A stretch of 64,000 nt of DNA from Phocoena phocoena (taxonomy: Eukaryota; Chordata; Mammalia; Artiodactyla; Phocoenidae): contig NC_089239.1 of the NCBI RefSeq assembly GCF_963924675.1, forward strand, positions 34,433,818 through 34,497,817. Direction: 5' to 3'. Of the stretch, positions 12,540 through 23,269 are shown one piece after another. The position numbers and the translations under genes are program-made. Within the stretch, counting starts at the first letter, position 1, and each line of letters starts with the position of its first letter. The notes below the pieces were generated by a model. The model did not search any database and was not told the origin of the DNA. It saw only the letters and a program-made list of their open reading frames with translations.

Positions 12540-12960
12540 ACAGAATTTTAAAAAATATTTGTGTCTATTATCCACAATTTATTAAAGGAAATTTAAAAAG
12601 AGAAACAATCCACATATTCCCCTTCTAGCATATGACCCTTCAGTCTTTATCTGTAAGTACATGTGTATTTTATGTAATTGTCATAGCGTTTTTTCACTAA
12701 GGTTAATCAATGTTTCCACATGCTGTTCATAATTTTTTAATGATTATAACACATTTCACATTAAGATGTCATAATTTACTTGGGTATTTTCGTTGCTGCC
12801 AGGATTTTTTCAATTGGAAAATATTACAATAAACATTTTCCTATATATATATTGGCAGTTTTCTTACTTATGATCATTTCCTTAGAATAAAGTCCTAGAG
12901 GCAATTAAATAAATGAATTTTTTATTACCTTATGGGTATATACACTGACAGAATGGTATT
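12540..12960 (-). repeat. Ancient L1 (L1M-like) 3' fragment
   Basis: The order of blocks on the plus strand matches the reverse of old L1M 3' ends: 'tttttaatgattataacac', then 'tacaataaacattttcc', then 'tatgatcatttccttagaataaa'. It is heavily diverged. Old L1 may continue towards 13560, but I cannot follow it. Confidence 0.4.
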
Positions 12961-13609
12961 TTAAATATTTTCAGGTTGATTATTTAAAAATTAAAATAAT
13001 AACTGTTTTAGGTAAATTTCATTTAATTACTATTGAATTGAACACTTTAGTTACATTAGGTTAATATTTGAATTTCCTCTCATACAGGATTTAAAGGGAG
13101 GGGGCTTATCTATTGTCTAAGTGACATTCTCATATGTAAATTCTTACTTTAGGATGTAATAAATTTTGATTCCGTTTGTACAAATATTTTATAGTCATTT
13201 TCCATTTTATTTTATTGATTTTTGTCATTCTTGTATGGCAGATTTTTCTCCTTTACCTGAGTTGTCTTTATAATTGTTTCTTTTAAAATCAGTACCTTTG
13301 GGGATAAATAATGTAGTCCATTCTCTGCTGATTTTCCTTCTTAACTCTGCAATCTATTTGGAATTTATCGACTTACGGTAGTAATTAAGTGTGAAGCTAA
13401 AATAATATCTGTAAATTCCCTTTCTCCACTTTTGCTATTTTTAGATTATAATAATAATGTTTCTCTTTTGAGCCATCTATATTTTAGTATCATTATCATA
13501 TATTTCCATTATTTTACAATATATTCTCATATCTAATAGAGCTAACCTCTCTCATCCTTTCCATCCTTTTTCCTCTTTTTCACAATTCACTGATGTCCGT
13601 ACCCATGTA

Positions 13610-14160
13610 TTTGAGATTGGATCATCAGGGAGAGTCTCACTAAGCAGGTGACAAGCTGGTTAAGACATGAAAGTCAGAAGATGCCAACCATGTCAAGATC
13701 TGGGGAAGACTCTTTCATGCTGAGGAAGCAGTTGAGATAGGTCAGATGTGGGAGGTCAAATAGAGAAAACAAAAAGAAAGAAAGTTGATATCCATTTTGT
13801 CTTGAGTAATTGGACTAGGACATTTACAGGTATGGGAAAGACTTAGGACAAGCATGTTGGGGTGTGAGGTGTAGTAAGAGACCTGTGAAAATGGAAATAC
13901 ACCGAGATATCCAGTGTATTTGATATGCACTGATGCAACGTAGGCAGTTAGATATACGTTTCAGAGGAGGGGTCAAAAGTGAAGATACACCATTGGGTGT
14001 AGTCAGTATATAGATGTTATTTGATGCCATAGGGCTGGATGAGATCACATAGGTAGAGGGAAACAATAGAAGAGAAGGATCTCAGACCAAGCCTGAGGAA
14101 CTCAAATATTTAGAGGTAACATGGAGAAAAATGATTCCACCAATAAAATCAAGAGGGCAC
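13610..14160 (-). repeat. L2 LINE fragment
   Basis: Reverse L2: 'caagatctggggaagac' near 13696, 'gcagttagatatacg' near 13944 and 'gggctggatgagatcacat' near 14030. It ends in the block reading '...gcctgaggaactcaaatattta'. No frame is intact. Confidence 0.55.
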
Positions 14161-14164
14161 TCTC

Positions 14165-15520
14165 AGTGAGAATTTTAAAAGTCTTGTCTATTCTACAAAG
14201 TGTCCATTCCAGTGTCTTTCTCTTTGATATTTATTCACTTAACTTGGTCTCTTCTTTTCTGCTGTTGGTTGTCCAAATACCTGAAAATCCTTGGTTGTGT
14301 TTTCATATTTGAGACAGAAAAAACATGTAGCTGGTGTACATCTCCTCTAATACTGTAAATAGATCCTTTGGCCACTTAAGGGCAATATGAGACACATAAA
14401 GTGAAAGACTTGGGGAATCAGTTACCTTAGGATGGGTTTAAAGTTTTCTTTTCAGACTTAAGGGTTGTGAACTAATACTATATCCAGGAATTTAGAATAC
14501 CTTTTATTTCATTCTAGTTGTTATGCTTCTCTAATTTACAGACCAACTCTCAAAATTGTTTAGGTTGTGTCTTCACAAATCATGCAGAGTTGGAATTTTT
14601 TAATAGCTTCAGAGAGAATATGCATTGATGGGAAAAAAGGAACTTAATTTTATCAATTGCCTATAAACATTCTGATCAAAATAATTTAGAAAAAGCCATA
14701 AATTGAGTAAAACAGTAAATAAAACATCATAGTTGCAGCTGATTTCATTTATTGATATTTTAACACTCTTACTGATAAAGATACAATTTAAATGATTTCA
14801 GCATTTTGCTTTGATTCTGAAGGTAAAGCAAAACATACAAATGTGAAGAATAACAAGTAGCGAGAATTGACTTACTACTGTCGACTTGCTCTGTTTTCTC
14901 ATCAATAAGTTGTCATTTCATGGAAAAATTCATATGTGTTTAAAACAGAATGACAGAATGTACAACAGGGATTTCAAAAACAGTCAATCAGAATGTATTC
15001 CGTTAGCGCTATTCCTGATAGAAACATACGTTACAGAGTTCATCTTGGTCAGTGGTTTAATTTTGCCATCGTAACATCGCTGTTTTGTCAAAGGCTACTA
15101 TTTCCTTGATTTTTCTTCTTTAAAAACTACTCAAAAAGCCCACCCTCAAAAATAAGGCCATGCCATTAGGTACCAAAATTATAAACTTAGATGATTACAG
15201 GTTTCAAGTGTATTTTAAATTTGAATAAATTCTTTATTAACAAAGTTCATTTTCAAAACAAGAGCTGCAAGGAATCATCTCAGAAAACTTACTCTCAGTC
15301 TGATGGTATTACTAATCCAGACAAAACAGATGAGAAATAAGCATCTCTCCTTCTTATACACTCAGGGTTTTTTCATCGGAAACTTTGATGTTCTCTTGAT
15401 TTGTTGACTCTTGGTTTTAAGGCTTATTGTTGTTCTTTTGAAGGCAACATGCCTTCCAACTTTACCCTGTAGCACATATGACACCCCCCCAACAAAGAGT
15501 GAAGGCTCTCCTCTGTGGGA
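14165..15520. other. AT-rich DNA, nothing recognised
   Basis: No gene or assignable repeat is visible. The only longer open frames are about 60 codons and unsupported. Confidence 0.4.
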
Positions 15521-15533
15521 TATCTGAATTTTA
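15521..15533 (+). repeat. Target site duplication of the complete L1, left copy
   Basis: TATCTGAATTTTA occurs here and again at 24668-24680, immediately beyond the two ends of the L1. In L1 sense the empty site reads TT/AAAATTCAGATA, the standard L1 endonuclease target. Confidence 0.93.
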
Positions 15534-15588
15534 TTTTTTTTTTTTTTTTTTTTTTTAGTATGCCATTTTTTTTTTTTTTTTTTTTTTT
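15534..15588 (-). other. L1 poly(A) tail with a 9-nt non-A insert
   Basis: The plus strand has T runs at 15534-15556 and 15566-15588, separated by AGTATGCCA at 15557-15565. In L1 sense this is about 23 A, TGGCATACT, then about 23 A. The insert is not part of the L1 3'UTR. Confidence 0.9.
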
Positions 15589-15954
15589 AACATCTTTATT
15601 GGGGTATAATTGCTTTACAATGGTGTGTTAGTTTCTGATTTATAACAAAGTGAATCAGCTATACATATACATGTGCTCCCATGTGTCTTCCCTCCTGCAT
15701 CTCCCTCCCTCCCACTCTCCCCCTCCCACCCCTCCAGGCTGTCCCAAAGCCCCGAGCTAATATCCCTGTGCCTTGCGGCTGCTTCCCCCCAGCTATCCAC
15801 CCCACCACGTTTGTTAGTGTGTATATGTCCATGACTCTCTCTCGCCCTGTCAAAACTCACCCTTCCCCCTCCCCATATCCCCAAGTCCGCTCTCCAGTAG
15901 GTCTGCGCCTCCATTCCTGTCTTATCCCTAGGTTCTTCATGACATTTTTTCCCC
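15589..15954 (-). other. L1 3'UTR with polyadenylation signal and G-rich tract
   Basis: It lies between the ORF2 stop and the tail. The poly(A) signal AATAAA is at 15600-15595 on the minus strand, six bases before the A tail begins. The minus strand of 15701-15735 is a run of several G3-G5 blocks, the position-conserved polypurine tract of mammalian L1 3'UTRs, able in principle to form a G-quadruplex. Open frames across it on both strands are incidental. Confidence 0.88.
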
Positions 15955-18900
15955 TCAAATTCCATATATATGTGTTAGCATACGGTATCTGTCTTTGTCT
16001 TTCTGACTTACTTCACTCTGTATGACAGACTCTAGGTCTATCCATCTCATTACAAATATCTCAATTTCATTTCTTTTTAAGGCTGAGTAATATTCCATTG
16101 TGTATATGTGCCACATCTTCTTTATCCATTCGTCCGATGATGGGCGCTTAGGTTCTTTCCATCTCCGGGCTATTGTAAATAGAGCTGCAATGAACATTTT
16201 GGTACATGACTCCTTTTGAATTTTGGTTTTCTCAGGGTATATGCCCAGTAGTGGGATTGCTGGGTCATATGGTAATTCTATTTGTAGTTTTTTAAGGAAC
16301 CTCCATACTGTTCTCCATAGTGGCTGAACCAATTCACATTCCCACCAGCAGTGCAAGAGTGTCCCCTTTTCTCCACACCCTCTCCAGCATTTATTGTTTC
16401 TAGATTTTTTGATGATGGCCATTCTGACTGGTGTGAGATGATATCTCATTGTAGTTTTGATTTGCATTTCTCTAATGATTAATGAGGTTGAGCATTCTTT
16501 CATGTGTTTGTTGGCATTCTGTATATCTTCTTTGGAGAAATGTCTGTTTAGGTCTTCTGCCCATTTTTGGATGGGGTTGTTTGTTTTTTTGTTATTGAGC
16601 TGCATGAGCTGCTTGTAAATTTTGGAGATTAATCCTTTGTCAGTTGCTTCATTTGCAAATGTTTTCTCCCATTCTGAGGGTTGTCTTTTGGTCTTGATTA
16701 TGGTTTCCTTTGCTGTGCAAAAGCTTTGAAGTTTCATTAGGTCCCATTTGTTTATTTTTGTTTTTATTTCCATTACTCTAGGAGGTGGGTCAGAAAGGAT
16801 CTTGCTGTGATTTATGTCATAGAGTGTTCTTCCTATGTTTTCCTCTAAGAGTTTGATAGTTTCTAGCCTTACATTTAGGTCTTTAATCCATTTTGAGCTT
16901 ATTTTTGTGTATGGTGTTAGGGAGTGATCTAATCTCATACTTTTACATGTACCTGTCCAGTTTTCCCAGCACCATTTATTGAAGAGGCTGTCCTTTCTCC
17001 ACTGTACATTCCTGCCTCCTTTATCAAAGATAAGGTGTCCATATGTGCATGGGTTTATCTCTGGGCTTTCTATCCTGTTCCACTGATCTATCTTTCTGTT
17101 TTTGTGCCAGTACCATACTGTCTTGATTACTGTTGCTTTGTAGTATAGTCTGAAGTCAGGGAGCCTGATTCCTCCAGCTCCTTTTTTCGTTCTCAAAATT
17201 GCTTTGGCTATTCGGGGTCTTTTGTGTTTCCATACAAATTGCGAAATTTTTTGTTCTAGTTCTGTGAAAAATGCCAGTGGTAGTTTAATAGGGATTGCAT
17301 TGAATCTGTAGATTGCTTTGGGTAGTAGAGTCATTTTCACAATGTTGATTCTTCCCATCCAAGAACATGGTATATCTCTCCATCTATTTGTATCATCTTT
17401 AATTTCTTTCATCAGTGTCTTATAATTTTCTGCATACAGGTCTTTCGTATCCTTAGGTAGGTTTATTCCTAGATATTTTATTCGTTTTGTTGCAATGGTA
17501 AATGGGAGTGTTTTCTTGATTTCACTTTCAGATTTTTCATCATTAGTATATAGGAATGCCAGAGATTTCTGTGCATTAATTTTGTATCCTGCTACTTTAC
17601 CAAATTCATTGATTAGCTCTAGTAGTTTTCTGGTAGCATCTTTAGGATTCTCTATGTATAGTATCATGTCATCTGCAAACAGTGACAGCTTTACTTCTTC
17701 TTTTCCGATGTGGATTCCTTTTATTTCCTTTTCTTCTCTGATTGCTGTGGCTAAAACTTCCAAAACTATGTTGAATAAGAGTGGTGAGAGTGGGCAACCT
17801 TGTCTTGTTCCTGATCTTAGTGGAAATGCTTTCAGTTTTTCACCATTGAGGATGATGTTTGCTGTGGGCTTGTCATATATGGCCTTTATTATGTTGAGGA
17901 AAGTTCCCTCTATGCCCACTTTCTGGAGGGTTTTTATCATAAATGGGTGTTGAATTTTGTCAAAAGCTTTCTCTGCATCTATTGAGATGATCATATGGTT
18001 TTTCTCCTTCAATTTGTTAATATGGTTTATCACATTGATAGATTTGCGTATATTGAAGAATCCTTGCATTCCTGGAATAAACCCCACTTGATCATGGTGT
18101 ATGATCCTTTTAATGTGCTGTTGGATTCTGTTTGCTAGTATTTTGTTGAGGATTTTTGCATCTATGTTCATCAGTGATATTGGCCTGTAGTTTTCTTTCT
18201 TTGTGACATCCTTGTCTGGTTTTGGTATCAAGGTGATGGTGGCCTCGTAGAAGGAATTTGGGAGTGTTCCTCCCTCTGCTATATTTTGGAAGAGTTCGAG
18301 AAGGATAGGTGTTAGGTCTTCTCTAAACGTTTGATAGAATTCACCTGTGAAGCCATCTGGTCCTGGGCTTTTGTTTGTTGGAAGATTTTTAATCACACTT
18401 TCAATTTCAGTGCTTGTGATTGGTCTGTTCATATTTTCTATTTCTTCCTGATTCAGTCTTGGCAGGTTGTGCATTTCTAAGAATTTGTCCATTTCTTCCA
18501 GATTGTCCATTTTTTTGGCATAGAGTTGCTTGTAGTAATCTCTCATGATTTTTTTTATTTCTGCAGTGTCAGTTGTTATTTCTCCTTTCTCATTTCTAAT
18601 TCTATTGATTTGAGTCTTCTCCCTTTTTTTCTTGATGAGTCTAGCTAGTGGTTTATCTATTTTGTTTATCTTCTCAAAGAACCAGCTTTTAGTTTTATTG
18701 ATCTTTGCTATCGTTTCCTTCATTTCTTTTTCATTTATTTCTGATCTGATTTTTATGATTTCTTTCCTTCTGCTAGCTTTGGGGCTTTTTTGTTCTTCTT
18801 TCTCTAATTGCTTGAGGTGCAAGGTTAGGTTGTTTATTCGAGATGTTTCCTGCTTCTTAAGGTGGGCTTGTATTGCTATAAACTTCCCCCTTAGAACTGC

Positions 18901-19773
18901 TTTTGCTGCATCCCATAGGTTTTGGGTCGTTGTGTCTCCATTGTCATTTGTTTCTAGGTATTTTTTTATTTCCTCTTTAATTTCTTCAGTGATCACTTCA
19001 TTATTAAGTAGTGTATTGTTTAGCCTCCATGTGCTTGTATATTTTACAGATCTTTTCCTGTAATTGATATCTAGTCTCATGGCGTTGTGGTCAGAAAAGA
19101 TACTTGATACAATTTCAATTTTTTTAAATTTACCAAGGCTTGATTTGTGACCCAAGATATGATCTATCCTGGAGAATGTTCCATGAGCACTTGAGAAAAA
19201 TGTGTAATCTGTTGTTTTTGGATGGAGTGTCCTATAAATATCAATTAAGTCCATCTTGTTTAATGTATCATTTAAAGCTTGTGTTTCCTTATTTATTTTC
19301 ATTTTGGATGATCTGTCCATGGGTGAAAGTGGGGTGTTAAAGTCCCCTACTATGAATGTGTTACTGTCTATTTCCCCTTTTATGGCTGTTAGTATTTGCC
19401 TTACGTATTGAGGTGCTCCTATGTTGGGTGCATAAATATTTACAATTGTTATATCTTCTTCTTGGATCGATCCCTTGATCATTATGTAGTGTCCTTCTTT
19501 ATCCCTTTTAATAGTCCTTATTTTAAAGTCTATTTTGTCTGATATGAGAATTGCTACTCCAGCTTTCTTTTGGTTTCCATTTGCATGGAATATCTTTTTC
19601 CATCCCCTTACTTTCAGTCTGTATGTGTCTCTAGGTCTGAGGTGGGTCTCTTGTAGACAGCATATATAAGGGTCTTGTTTTTGTATCCATTCAGCCAATC
19701 TGTGTCTTTTGGTGGGAGCATTTAGTCCATTTACATTTAAGGTAATTATCGATATGTATGTTCCTATTCCCAT
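15955..19773 (-). CDS. ORF2: L1 ORF2 protein: endonuclease and reverse transcriptase
   Basis: The product of 1272 aa nicks target DNA and reverse-transcribes L1 RNA at the nick (target-primed reverse transcription). The human homologue has 1275 aa. The APE-like endonuclease spans about residues 1-239. All expected active-site residues are visible: N13, E42 (QETHL), D144 and N146 (GDFNTPLS), D204 (RIDHI), D228 and H229 (SDH). The reverse transcriptase spans about 500-770, with D599 in [22 protein letters not shown], and the FADDM box at 699-703. A C-terminal Cys-rich segment ([18 protein letters not shown]) lies near 1125-1145. No frameshift or internal stop is present. The start ATG follows the ORF1 stop by 58 bp, so translation probably depends on reinitiation, as in other L1s. 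Activity is an inference. Confidence 0.96.
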   Translation of the reverse strand: MGIGTYISIITLNVNGLNAPTKRHRLAEWIQKQDPYICCLQETHLRPRDTYRLKVRGWKKIFHANGNQKKAGVAILISDKIDFKIRTIKRDKEGHYIMIKGSIQEEDITIVNIYAPNIGAPQYVRQILTAIKGEIDSNTFIVGDFNTPLSPMDRSSKMKINKETQALNDTLNKMDLIDIYRTLHPKTTDYTFFSSAHGTFSRIDHILGHKSSLGKFKKIEIVSSIFSDHNAMRLDINYRKRSVKYTSTWRLNNTLLNNEVITEEIKEEIKKYLETNDNGDTTTQNLWDAAKAVLRGKFIAIQAHLKKQETSRINNLTLHLKQLEKEEQKSPKASRRKEIIKIRSEINEKEMKETIAKINKTKSWFFEKINKIDKPLARLIKKKREKTQINRIRNEKGEITTDTAEIKKIMRDYYKQLYAKKMDNLEEMDKFLEMHNLPRLNQEEIENMNRPITSTEIESVIKNLPTNKSPGPDGFTGEFYQTFREDLTPILLELFQNIAEGGTLPNSFYEATITLIPKPDKDVTKKENYRPISLMNIDAKILNKILANRIQQHIKRIIHHDQVGFIPGMQGFFNIRKSINVINHINKLKEKNHMIISIDAEKAFDKIQHPFMIKTLQKVGIEGTFLNIIKAIYDKPTANIILNGEKLKAFPLRSGTRQGCPLSPLLFNIVLEVLATAIREEKEIKGIHIGKEEVKLSLFADDMILYIENPKDATRKLLELINEFGKVAGYKINAQKSLAFLYTNDEKSESEIKKTLPFTIATKRIKYLGINLPKDTKDLYAENYKTLMKEIKDDTNRWRDIPCSWMGRINIVKMTLLPKAIYRFNAIPIKLPLAFFTELEQKISQFVWKHKRPRIAKAILRTKKGAGGIRLPDFRLYYKATVIKTVWYWHKNRKIDQWNRIESPEINPCTYGHLIFDKGGRNVQWRKDSLFNKWCWENWTGTCKSMRLDHSLTPYTKISSKWIKDLNVRLETIKLLEENIGRTLYDINHSKILSDPPPRVMEIKTKINKWDLMKLQSFCTAKETIIKTKRQPSEWEKTFANEATDKGLISKIYKQLMQLNNKKTNNPIQKWAEDLNRHFSKEDIQNANKHMKECSTSLIIREMQIKTTMRYHLTPVRMAIIKKSRNNKCWRGCGEKGTLLHCWWECELVQPLWRTVWRFLKKLQIELPYDPAIPLLGIYPEKTKIQKESCTKMFIAALFTIARRWKEPKRPSSDEWIKKMWHIYTMEYYSALKRNEIEIFVMRWIDLESVIQSEVSQKDKDRYRMLTHIYGI

Positions 19774-19831
19774 TTTCTATATTGTTTTGGGTTCGTTATT
19801 ATAGGTCGTTTCCTTCTTTTGCATTTCTTAT
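19774..19831 (-). other. L1 inter-ORF spacer
   Basis: The 58-bp gap between ORF1 stop and ORF2 start is close to the spacer of human L1. No separate promoter is visible. Confidence 0.85.
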
Positions 19832-20725
19832 CTAGAGGAGTTCCTTTAGCATTTGTTGTAAAGCTGGTTTGGTGGTGCTGAACTCTCTCAGCTTTTTCTT
19901 GTCTGTAAAGGTTTTAATTTCTCCATCAAATCTGAATGAGATCCTTGCTGGGTAGAGTAGTCTTGGTTGCAGGTTTTTCTCCTTCATCACTTTCAGTATG
20001 TCCTGCCACTCCCTTCTGGCTTGTAGGGTTTCTGCTGAGAGATCAGCTGTTAACCTTATGGGGATTCCCTTGTGTGTTATTTGTTGTTTTTCCCTTGCTG
20101 CTTTTAATATGCTTTCTTTGTATTTAATTTTTGATAGTTTGATTAATATGTGTCTTGGCGTATTTCTCCTTGTATTTATCCTGTATGGGACTCTCTGTGC
20201 TTCCTGGACTTGATTAACTATTTCCTTTCCCATATTAGGGAAGTTTTCAACTATAATCTCTTCAAATATTTTCTCAGTCCCTTTCTTTTTTTCTTCTTCT
20301 TCTGGAACCCCTATAATTCGAATGTTGGTGCGTTTAATGTTGTCCCAGAGCTCTCTGAGACTGTCCTCAGTTCTTTTCATTCTTTTTTCTTTAGTCTGCT
20401 CTGCAGTAGTTATTTCCACTACTTTATCTTCCAGGTCACTTATCCGTTCTTCTGCCTCAGTTATTCTGCTATTGATCCTATCTAGAGTACTTTTAATTTC
20501 ATTTATTGCGTTGTTCATCGTTGCTTGTTTCATCTTTATGTCTTCTAGGTCCTTGTTAACTGTTTCTTGCATTTTGTCTATTCTACTTCCAAGATTTCGG
20601 ATCATCCTTACTATCATTATTCTGAATTCTTTTTCAGGTAGATTGCCTATTTCCTCTTCATTTGTTAGGTCTGGTGGGTTTTTATCTTGCTCCTTCATCT
20701 GCTGTGTGTTTTTCTGTCTTCTCAT
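19832..20725 (-). CDS. ORF1: L1 ORF1 protein: trimeric RNA-binding chaperone
   Basis: The product of 297 aa coats L1 RNA in the ribonucleoprotein. It has a charged N-terminus (1-33), then a long coiled coil (about 34-130) with heptad-like Ile/Leu/Met spacing. The RRM spans about 133-225 (NIRIIGVPE at 134-142; TPRHILIKLSK at 189-199). The C-terminal domain (about 226-297) contains the L1 signature RLTADLSAETLQARREW at 224-240. It is shorter than the human protein (338 aa) at both ends, and ends shortly after the conserved TTKPALQQ segment. The start ATG has A at -3. The upstream minus strand is the L1 5'UTR. No stop or frameshift is present. On the plus strand, 20322-20795 is an open antisense shadow. 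Confidence 0.96.
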   Translation of the reverse strand: MRRQKNTQQMKEQDKNPPDLTNEEEIGNLPEKEFRIMIVRMIRNLGSRIDKMQETVNKDLEDIKMKQATMNNAINEIKSTLDRINSRITEAEERISDLEDKVVEITTAEQTKEKRMKRTEDSLRELWDNIKRTNIRIIGVPEEEEKKKGTEKIFEEIIVENFPNMGKEIVNQVQEAQRVPYRINTRRNTPRHILIKLSKIKYKESILKAAREKQQITHKGIPIRLTADLSAETLQARREWQDILKVMKEKNLQPRLLYPARISFRFDGEIKTFTDKKKLREFSTTKPALQQMLKELL

Positions 20726-21246
20726 TTTGCTTATCTTACTGTGTTTGGGGTCTCCTTTTTGCAGGCTGCACGCTCGTAGTTCCCGTTGTTTTTGATGTCT
20801 GTCTCCAGTGGCTAAGGTTGTTTCAGCGGGTTGTGTAGGCTTCCTGGTGGAGGGGACTAGTGCCTGTGTTGTGCTGGATGAGGCTCGGTCTTGTCTCTCT
20901 AGTGGGCAGATTCACGTCTGGTGGTGTGTTTTGGGGTGTCTGTGGCCTTGTTATGATTTTAGGCAGCCTCTCTGCTAATGGGTGGGGTTGTGTTCCTGTT
21001 TTGCTAGTTGTTTGGCATAGGTTGTCCAGCACTGTGGCTTGCTGGTCGTTGAGTGAAGCTGGGTGCTGTTGTTAAGATGGAGGTCTCTGGGAGATGTCCA
21101 CCGTTTAATATTATGTGGAGCTGGGAGGTCTCTTGTTGATCAGTTTCCTGAAGTTGGCTCTCCTACCTCAGAGGCAGAGCCCTGCCTCCTGGGCTGGAGC
21201 ACCAAGAGCCTTTCATCCACACGGCTCAGAATAAAAGGGAGGAAAA

Positions 21247-21810
21247 GTAGAGAGAATTATTAGAAGTATGAGGAAAGAAAGAAGGAAAGGAGGAAAGGAA
21301 GGAAGGAAGAAAGAAGCAAAGAAGGAAAGAAAGGAGGGAGGGAGGGAGGAAGGAAGGAAGGAAGGAGGGAAAGAAGGGGAAAATGTAGAGAGAATTATTA
21401 GAAGTTTGAGGAAAGAAAGAGGGAAAGGAGGAAAGGAAGGATGGAAGAAAGAAGCAAAGAAGGAAAGAAAGGAGGGAGGGAGGGAGGGAGGAAGGAAGGA
21501 AAGAAGGAGGGAAAGAAGGAGAAAATGTAGAGAGAATTAGTAGAAGTTTGAGGAAAGAGAGAAGGAAAGGAGGAAAGGAAGGAAGGAAGAAAGAAGCAAA
21601 GAAGGAAAGAAAGGAGGGAGGGAGGGAGGAAGGAAGGAAGGTAGGAGGGAAAGAAGGAGAAAATGTAGATAGAATTAGTAGAAGTTTGAGGAAAGAAAGA
21701 AGGAAAGGAGGAAAGGAGGAAAGGAAGGAAGGAAGAAAGAAGCAAAGAAGGAAAGAAAGGAGGGAGGGAGGGAGGAAGGGAGGAAGGAAGGAAGGACAGA
21801 AGGAAAAAAG
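21247..21810 (-). repeat. Tandem array of about 138-bp purine-rich units, four copies
   Basis: Units begin GTAGAGAGAATTATTAGAAG at 21247, 21385, 21527 and 21665 (spacings 138, 142, 138). Each continues into GGAA/GAAA/GGGA runs. Units differ by a few bases and by length of the GGAA runs. The left-edge L1 has one short purine tract at the same place. Long open frames here, on both strands, are Lys/Arg/Glu/Gly-rich or Ser/Phe/Leu-rich repeat read-through. Confidence 0.92.
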
Positions 21811-23235
21811 ACAGAAAGAAAGAAGATACAGTAAAAATAAAATAAAGTATAATATAGTTATTGTACTAAAAAATATTTAGAACAAAAAAAAAAAAAAAGA
21901 AAAAGAAAAAAAAAAAAAAAAAAAAAGAACAGATAGAACCCTAGGACAAATGCTGGAAACAAAGCTATACAGAGAAAATCTTACACAGAAGCATACACAT
22001 ACGTGTTCACAAAGAGAGGCAAAGTGGGAAAAATCATAAATCCTGCTCCCAGAGACCACCTCCTCAACCTGGGGTGATTCGCTGTCTAAAGGAGGGAAGG
22101 AAGGAAGGAAAGAAAGAAAGAACGAAGGTAAAGTACAATAAAGTTATTACAATTAAAATTAATTATTAAGAAAAAAAATTTTTTTTTTTTAAAAAAAAAC
22201 ATGGACGGATAGAGCCCTAGGACAAATGTTGGAAGCAAAGCTATACAGAGAAAATCTTACACAGAAGCATACACATACACGTTCACAAAGAGAGGCAAAG
22301 GGGGAAAAATCCTAAATCCTGCTCCCAGAGACCACCTCCTCAACCTGGGGTGATTTGCTGTCTAAAGGAGGGAAGGAAGGAAGGAAAGAAAGAAAGAAAG
22401 AACAAAGGTAAAGTACAATAAAGTTATTGCAATTAAAATTAATTATTAAGAAAGAAAAAAAAATTCTTTTTTTTTTTTTTTTAAAAAAAACCATGGACGG
22501 ATAGAGCCCTAGGACAAATGTTGGAAGCAAAGCTATACAGAGAAAATCTTACACAGAAGCATACACATACACGTTCACAAAGAGAGGCAAAGGGGGAAAA
22601 ATCCTAAATCCTGCTCCCAGAGACCACCTCCTCAACCTGGGGTGATTTGCTGTCTAAAGGAGGGAAGGAAGGAAGGAAAGAAAGAAAGAAAGAACGAAGG
22701 TAAAGTACAATAAAGTTATTGCAATTAAAATTAATTATTAAGAAAGAAAAAAAATTTTTTTTTTTTTTTTTTTTTTAAAAAACCATGGAAGGATAGAGCC
22801 CTAGGACAACTATTGGGAGCAAAGCTATACAGAGAAAATCTTACACAGAAGCATACACCTACACGTTCACAAAGAGAGGCAAAGGGGGAAAAATCATAAA
22901 TCCTGCTCCCAGAGACCACCTCCTCAATTTGGGGTGATTAGTTGTCTAAAGGAGGGAAGGAAGGAAGGAAAGAAAGAAAGAAAGAACGAAGGTAAAGTTC
23001 AATAAAGTTATTACAATTAAAATTAATTATTAAAAAAAAATTTTTTTTTTTTTTTTAAAAAAAAAAACCCATGGACGGATAGAGCCCTAGGACAAATGGT
23101 GGAAACAAGAGTATACAGACAAAATCTCACACAGAAGCATACATGCCCACATTCACAAAAAGAGGAAAAGGGAAAAAAATCACCGATCTCGCTCCTAAAT
23201 TCCCCCTCTTCAATTTGGGCTCACTCCCTGTCTAT
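21811..23235 (-). repeat. Tandem array of about 292-bp units, about five copies
   Basis: Units begin GGAGGGAAGGAAGGAAGG at 22091, 22367, 22659 and 22951 (spacings 276, 292, 292). A more diverged unit precedes them (about 21811-22090). Each has the GGAA header, 'aataaagttatt', an A-run followed by a T-run, 'ggatagagccctaggacaa', and a block ending 'ggggtgatttgctgtctaaa'. The inner units are nearly identical and the outer ones diverged. The left-edge L1 has a single unit (about 390-660). Confidence 0.92.
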
Positions 23236-23269
23236 TCAGGTATTCCACAATGCAGGGCACATCAAGTTG

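Noticed and set aside
20322..20795. 157-aa hydrophobic plus-strand open frame
   Set aside because: Exact antisense of L1 ORF1 and its leader. The same applies to 17495-17953 and 18632-19063, antisense of ORF2.
21268..21880. Lys/Arg/Glu/Gly-rich open frames (90 and 110 aa) and a 115-aa minus frame
   Set aside because: Read-through of GGAA/GAAA tandem repeats; composition is dictated by the repeat.
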